Assembly: GCF_005116575.1 (NCBI RefSeq)
Contig: NZ_SWCN01000001.1
Span: 186,001 to 250,000 of the forward strand
DNA: 64,000 nt
Source of the DNA: Desulforhopalus sp. IMCC35007
GTDB taxonomy: Bacteria > Desulfobacterota > Desulfobulbia > Desulfobulbales > Desulfocapsaceae
Reading direction: 5' to 3'
Shown: one piece after another, positions 60,406 through 64,000 of the stretch
Layout of the letters: every line of letters begins with the position of its first letter
Position numbering within the stretch: the stretch's first letter is position 1
Made by a program: the position numbers and the translations under genes
The notes under the pieces: model-generated
The model's database searches: none
The model's input: only the letters and a program-made list of their open reading frames with translations
What the model was told of the DNA's origin: nothing

Positions 60406-61838
60406 TGAAAAAGATAATCTTCGCTTTATACGTGAGTTTGTTATGTCCAATTTCAGTCCAAGTTGCAGAAGCCGGTTGGGTGGATGATTGGTTGCAACAG
60501 AGCAACACAACGCAGACCGGCTATTTTCAGGGACAACAGCGGGGATATTATTCCGCAGGGAGTTTTTCCGGTCGCTGGAAAAGTACCGCCGATTATCCGG
60601 TTACTCTCGAAATGCCGAAAGTAAAGAGCGGCTGCGGCGGTATTGACGTGTTTATGGGCGGTTTCTCGTTTATGGACACCGATTATCTGGTGGATAAGCT
60701 CCAGGCCATCTTGTCAAATGCCGCCGGGGTGGCCTTTGATCTGGGACTGAAAACCCTCTGTGAACAATGCTCCAACACGATCAAAAACTTTGAGGCGCTT
60801 TCCGACGCGCTCAACCAGATGCAGATAGACGAATGTTCAGCAGGGAAGTCGTTGGTCGGCATTGTCGCTGACGAAAATGGTTTTCATTCCGGAGAAGAAA
60901 TGAAGGAGCGACTCGGTACCGCAGTCAAGGAAAACAAATTAGTCAGCGGGGTATCGGACATGTGGACAAACCTGACCACGGCGGAACAGGCAAGCGGTGG
61001 TGCTGTTACATCTGGTGATGTATCCGCTGTCACCTCGGGCTGTAATGCGGATGTGCTGGATTTGTTTTTAAACGGCGACTCGATGCTCGCTAATGTCGGA
61101 GGGAAAATGTCGATACCTGGGGCGCACATCGATCTTATTCGCGGTCTGGTCGGTGATCTGAAATTATCGGGACCGGCTGAGGCATACAAAATTTCCTACA
61201 TGCCGCCCTGTTCGGAAAACAATACCGATTCGCTCAGATCCGTTGCCATTGGTGATATTTACACCAAAAGCTCTACCGGCACGTGTTTGCAGGTGACAGA
61301 CGGCAACAGGGATATGGGCGTGTATGTGAAAACGCAGTTGAGCAGCATTGCCGACAAATTACGCAGCAAAGGCACATTCACACCGGCAGAGATAGCCTTT
61401 ATGGACTCCAGTCCGCTGTCTCCCTTGCCTATTCTCAAAAGTGCCGTCGGCACCAGGACGGAAGGTGCGACGTTAAGCGGCCTGGCCGATATAACCGCCG
61501 CTGCTTACAGCCTGCAGATGATCTCCGATTTGTATATTCGGGCGGAAATGATTGCCAGAAAAGCCCGAGAAGTTCTGGAGAAAAAGGCTTCAGGATCAAG
61601 TGGCAGTCCAGATACCTGTGCCGCTGTTATTTTCGCGGAAAATGCCGGCCAGGACCTTTCTCTCATGCTGGAGAAAATCCAACAGTTAAAAGAAGGGGCG
61701 AAAACCAGTTATATCGCCTCGACAGCAGAGATGAATGCCATTCTCAGCTATCTCGAACGGATGCAGGACCTTGAAAGCCGGATGAACCAGGAGGTTACCC
61801 GTCGGTTCGGTAAAGATGTCGTCTCAAGGATTCAATAG
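60405..61838 (+). CDS. traH: Type-F conjugation protein TraH
   Basis: The 477-residue protein has a signal peptide (to VAEAGW). Features of TraH are GYFQGQQRGYYSAGSFSGRW near the N-terminus, CGGIDVFMGGFSFMDTDYLV, FDLGLKTLCEQCSNTIKNFE, and SGPAEAYKISYMPPC later. The C-terminal part is helical (LMLEKIQQLKEGAKT). TraH is a periplasmic, outer-membrane-associated protein required for pilus assembly together with TraF and TraG. Its start codon directly touches the traF stop. Confidence 0.93.
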   Translation: MKKIIFALYVSLLCPISVQVAEAGWVDDWLQQSNTTQTGYFQGQQRGYYSAGSFSGRWKSTADYPVTLEMPKVKSGCGGIDVFMGGFSFMDTDYLVDKLQAILSNAAGVAFDLGLKTLCEQCSNTIKNFEALSDALNQMQIDECSAGKSLVGIVADENGFHSGEEMKERLGTAVKENKLVSGVSDMWTNLTTAEQASGGAVTSGDVSAVTSGCNADVLDLFLNGDSMLANVGGKMSIPGAHIDLIRGLVGDLKLSGPAEAYKISYMPPCSENNTDSLRSVAIGDIYTKSSTGTCLQVTDGNRDMGVYVKTQLSSIADKLRSKGTFTPAEIAFMDSSPLSPLPILKSAVGTRTEGATLSGLADITAAAYSLQMISDLYIRAEMIARKAREVLEKKASGSSGSPDTCAAVIFAENAGQDLSLMLEKIQQLKEGAKTSYIASTAEMNAILSYLERMQDLESRMNQEVTRRFGKDVVSRIQ

Positions 61839-61911
61839 CATTGAACCAGGGGAACTTGCACGAAAAGAGTTTTTTCGGGTTCAAAAAATGCCATCAAAGG
61901 AGAATGAAATT

Positions 61912-62520
61912 ATGAAAAAAACAATCTGTCTTTTTTTAACGTGTGCATGCACGGTGCCCGTCTTCAGTTATGCGGCAAACCCGAATTTTCAGGAAGGGCA
62001 AACGACATCTCCCCAGATGCGGCAGTATTTTGAAGGTCGAAAAGCGGAATATACTCAGTACCTGGCTGATTTAGCAACATACAACCAGGCTGTTGCCTAT
62101 CAACAGGCATGGGACAGACAAACAAATCAAGAGGATAAGGCACAGCAAGAGACCCAGGCAAACCTGCAGGCTGCTATAAATCAAACAGCACAAGAGTGCG
62201 CACAATACACAGACCCAGCGGAGCAGCAGGCATGTCGGCAAACCGTGACGGACATGCAAACCCGGATGTTCGATCAAGCCGCGCAATATGAAGAGTACCG
62301 ACAAGACCGGCTAAGATCGAGGCCGGTTGTCGGCCCAAAACCGACCTTTCACGACAATACCGCCGAACTCGCCAAGGCGTACATTTTTGATGAAAATGAG
62401 GTGCTGAAGGAGAAGGTTCATATCGTTGGCGCAAGAAATATGAAAGATGAACGAGGAAGAAGCATCAACAACGAGGGAGATGTCAGGGCCTACTATGAAC
62501 GTCAATACGGTGGGAGATAA
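61912..62520 (+). CDS. Periplasmic glutamine-rich coiled protein between traH and traG
   Basis: I start at ATG 61912, six bases after AAAGGAGAATG; a longer frame begins inside traH. The 202-residue product has a signal peptide (TICLFLTCACTVPVFSYAAN), then a Gln/Ala-rich helical segment (QEDKAQQETQANLQAAINQT) and two cysteines. The C-terminal part has TFHDNTAELAKAYIFDENEV. I know no named family. It may be a local accessory of the pilus apparatus, replacing nothing obvious in the F order. Confidence 0.6.
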   Translation: MKKTICLFLTCACTVPVFSYAANPNFQEGQTTSPQMRQYFEGRKAEYTQYLADLATYNQAVAYQQAWDRQTNQEDKAQQETQANLQAAINQTAQECAQYTDPAEQQACRQTVTDMQTRMFDQAAQYEEYRQDRLRSRPVVGPKPTFHDNTAELAKAYIFDENEVLKEKVHIVGARNMKDERGRSINNEGDVRAYYERQYGGR

Positions 62521-62530
62521 CGGCTTGGCC

Positions 62531-64000
62531 ATGAAAAGAACTCCTCGTAATTTCCCCGTCGTTTTGTGTCTGGTATTTCTGGCCGCAACCTTCTCTGTCA
62601 CTCCGGCCTCTGCCATGGATATGGAATACTATACCTACGGCGGTTTTGGTCCGATTACCCAGGCCTTCACCCGACTGGCTCTGATATTCAATGACGCTGG
62701 ATATATAGGCTTGTTTGCCGTGGTGGCGGTTATGGGTTTTCTTGCAGGGGCTGTTTCCTGGCTTGTTCAGGTATCCAATGGCGGGAGAGCCACTCCGCTC
62801 ATCTGGACGGTACCAATTTTCTTTGGGATACTGCTCTACTTTGGTCTCTTTGTGCCCAAGGGAAATATCACCGTTTATGACCCAACGCTCAATAGATTTC
62901 AGACTATTGGTGGAATCCCTGATGCGGTTGTCTTTACTGCCGGTGTACTCAACAAAATCGAAAGAGGGCTGGTTGACATTATCGATACGGCCTCCGCTCC
63001 CGATTCGGAATATTCCAGAGGCGCCGGTGGCAGAGGTTTCAAGACCCTGGAGTCGGTGAGAAACTCATACATCAAGGATAACCACCTCAGAACAAGTCTG
63101 ATCCGCTATACCAAGGATTGTGTGACTTTTGAACTGATGCGGCCTGGAACCACCTTATCCCTTGATACTCTTCGCAACGAAACCACCGATTTCTTGACGG
63201 AACTTGCCAAGGCTGTACATCCATCAATCTATACGGTGTACTATGATTCGACGGAACCGGCCGGTGTAACGAAAACCTGCACCGAAGCATGGAACCTTCT
63301 CCTGCCGATTTTTCAAAATCCCACGAATTATGAGGAAGCGCTGAGGAAGACCTGCGGCAAGGCGGCTTTTGATTCCAACAATGCTCTTGAATATGCTACC
63401 TGCACTGACCTTATCACCAGCACTTTGAGATTCACCACGGGAAATACAGTCGTACCGGAGAAGCTCATCCAGCAACGACAGATCTCAGAAATTCTGTATA
63501 CTTTCTACTATCAGGATGATGTGGAAACCGCCATGCTCATGGAGGCAAACCGGAAGATCACCTCGCAAGGCTGGGGCGTTGGTATTGCCATGAACGAATG
63601 GATACCGATTATCAAGGCGATCATGACTGCCATTGCCATTGGCATGATTCCGTTCCTGGCCTTATTTCTGCCGACCCCCGTCGTCGGCAAGGCCCTTTCA
63701 GCCATGTTCGGTTTTTTCTGTTTTCTGACCATCTGGGGCATAACTGATGCGGTGGTGCATACTGCGGCTATGGATTACGCACAATACGCCTTTGAAGAGA
63801 TGCGCCAGTCGTCTTTAGGTGTCTATTCGATGGCCGCTTTTCCTTCATTATCTGAAAAGATGCTGAGCATGTTCGGTATTATCCGCTCGTCGGGGATCAT
63901 GCTGGCAAGTCTCTTCACCATGATGCTGATTAAATTTGGTGGTCATGCCCTGGCAATGATGGCCGGCAGCTTGAGTAGTTCGGTAAGCAGAGCAGGTGGC
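62531..64000 (+). CDS. traG: Type-F conjugation protein TraG, N-terminal part (runs off the right edge)
   Basis: 490 codons are visible with no stop. After a signal-like start (VVLCLVFLAATFSVTPASAM) comes the TraG pattern: YYTYGGFGPITQAFTRLALI, GYIGLFAVVAVMGFLAGAVS, a large periplasmic loop with paired cysteines, and further spans (IPIIKAIMTAIAIGMIPFLA, SGIMLASLFTMMLIKFGGHA). TraG works in pilus assembly, mating-pair stabilisation and, in some systems, entry exclusion. The start is open: ATG 62531 is used here, but an in-frame ATG at 62495, overlapping the previous gene, is possible. Confidence 0.9.
   Translation, partial: MKRTPRNFPVVLCLVFLAATFSVTPASAMDMEYYTYGGFGPITQAFTRLALIFNDAGYIGLFAVVAVMGFLAGAVSWLVQVSNGGRATPLIWTVPIFFGILLYFGLFVPKGNITVYDPTLNRFQTIGGIPDAVVFTAGVLNKIERGLVDIIDTASAPDSEYSRGAGGRGFKTLESVRNSYIKDNHLRTSLIRYTKDCVTFELMRPGTTLSLDTLRNETTDFLTELAKAVHPSIYTVYYDSTEPAGVTKTCTEAWNLLLPIFQNPTNYEEALRKTCGKAAFDSNNALEYATCTDLITSTLRFTTGNTVVPEKLIQQRQISEILYTFYYQDDVETAMLMEANRKITSQGWGVGIAMNEWIPIIKAIMTAIAIGMIPFLALFLPTPVVGKALSAMFGFFCFLTIWGITDAVVHTAAMDYAQYAFEEMRQSSLGVYSMAAFPSLSEKMLSMFGIIRSSGIMLASLFTMMLIKFGGHALAMMAGSLSSSVSRAGG

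Overview
The window looks like about 39.7 kb of bacterial chromosome followed by at least 24.3 kb of an integrated conjugative element that runs off the right edge. The chromosomal gene set suggests a Gram-negative, probably anaerobic bacterium, most likely a deltaproteobacterium (Desulfobacterota) of the Desulfobulbales kind. The pointers are rubrerythrin, a class I glutamine synthetase of the alpha type, envelope lipoproteins, and sucrose/amylosucrase genes. This taxonomic guess rests on family impressions only.

Chromosomal part. 1-3.3 kb: nucleotide-sugar genes (partial rfbA on the minus strand, manB, manC). 3.4-4.9 kb: mtnA and a PilZ gene on the minus strand. 5.2-11.2 kb: a nitrogen cluster amtB - small ORF - glnK - glnD - glnA, with a sigma-54-like promoter ahead of amtB. 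11.3-14.3 kb: a DUF721 gene and a cysteine synthase fused to a cysteinyl-tRNA-synthetase-like domain whose ATP-binding motifs are degenerate. 14.4-14.7 kb: tRNA-Arg(UCU) split inside its anticodon by a group I intron. 14.9-18.9 kb: D,D-carboxypeptidase, MarR regulator, Bcr/CflA exporter, rubrerythrin. 19.5-24.8 kb: sucrose-phosphate synthase, sucrose phosphatase and amylosucrase. 25-27.5 kb: small FMN proteins. 27.9-30.1 kb: four small envelope genes that share sequence modules. 30.2-39.4 kb: citrate synthase, ATP-grasp protein, alpha/beta hydrolase, GT2 glycosyltransferase, diguanylate cyclase, a periplasmic binding protein and a small exported protein.

Mobile part. At about 39.73 kb a tRNA-Met(CAU) gene is cut in the 5' side of its anticodon stem, and a tyrosine integrase starts 170 bp further in. 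From 41 to 45 kb there is worn cargo: a frameshifted sigma-54-activator AAA+ fragment, an integrase C-terminal remnant, a DUF4143 ATPase remnant, HTH proteins, RadC and an ExeA-type ATPase remnant. A CI/LexA-type repressor (45.1 kb, minus) faces an operon that opens with small proteins and a sigma-factor-like protein, then runs into an F-type conjugation operon: OmpA-like protein, pilin, TraL, E, K, B, V, C, W, U, TrbC. After TrbC the operon holds an HTH protein, a TrfA-family replication initiator and an array of 13 iterons. It then resumes with TrbI, an S26 peptidase, TraF, TraH, a periplasmic protein and TraG (cut by the window edge).

The element can therefore be read as an integrative conjugative element, or an integrated plasmid, with an RK2-like iteron replicon placed inside its type IV secretion operon. 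No relaxase, coupling protein or TraN is seen; they may lie beyond the window. The strongest candidates for something little described are the CysK/CysRS-like fusion, the TrfA-iteron module inside the tra operon, and the intron-split tRNA-Arg.
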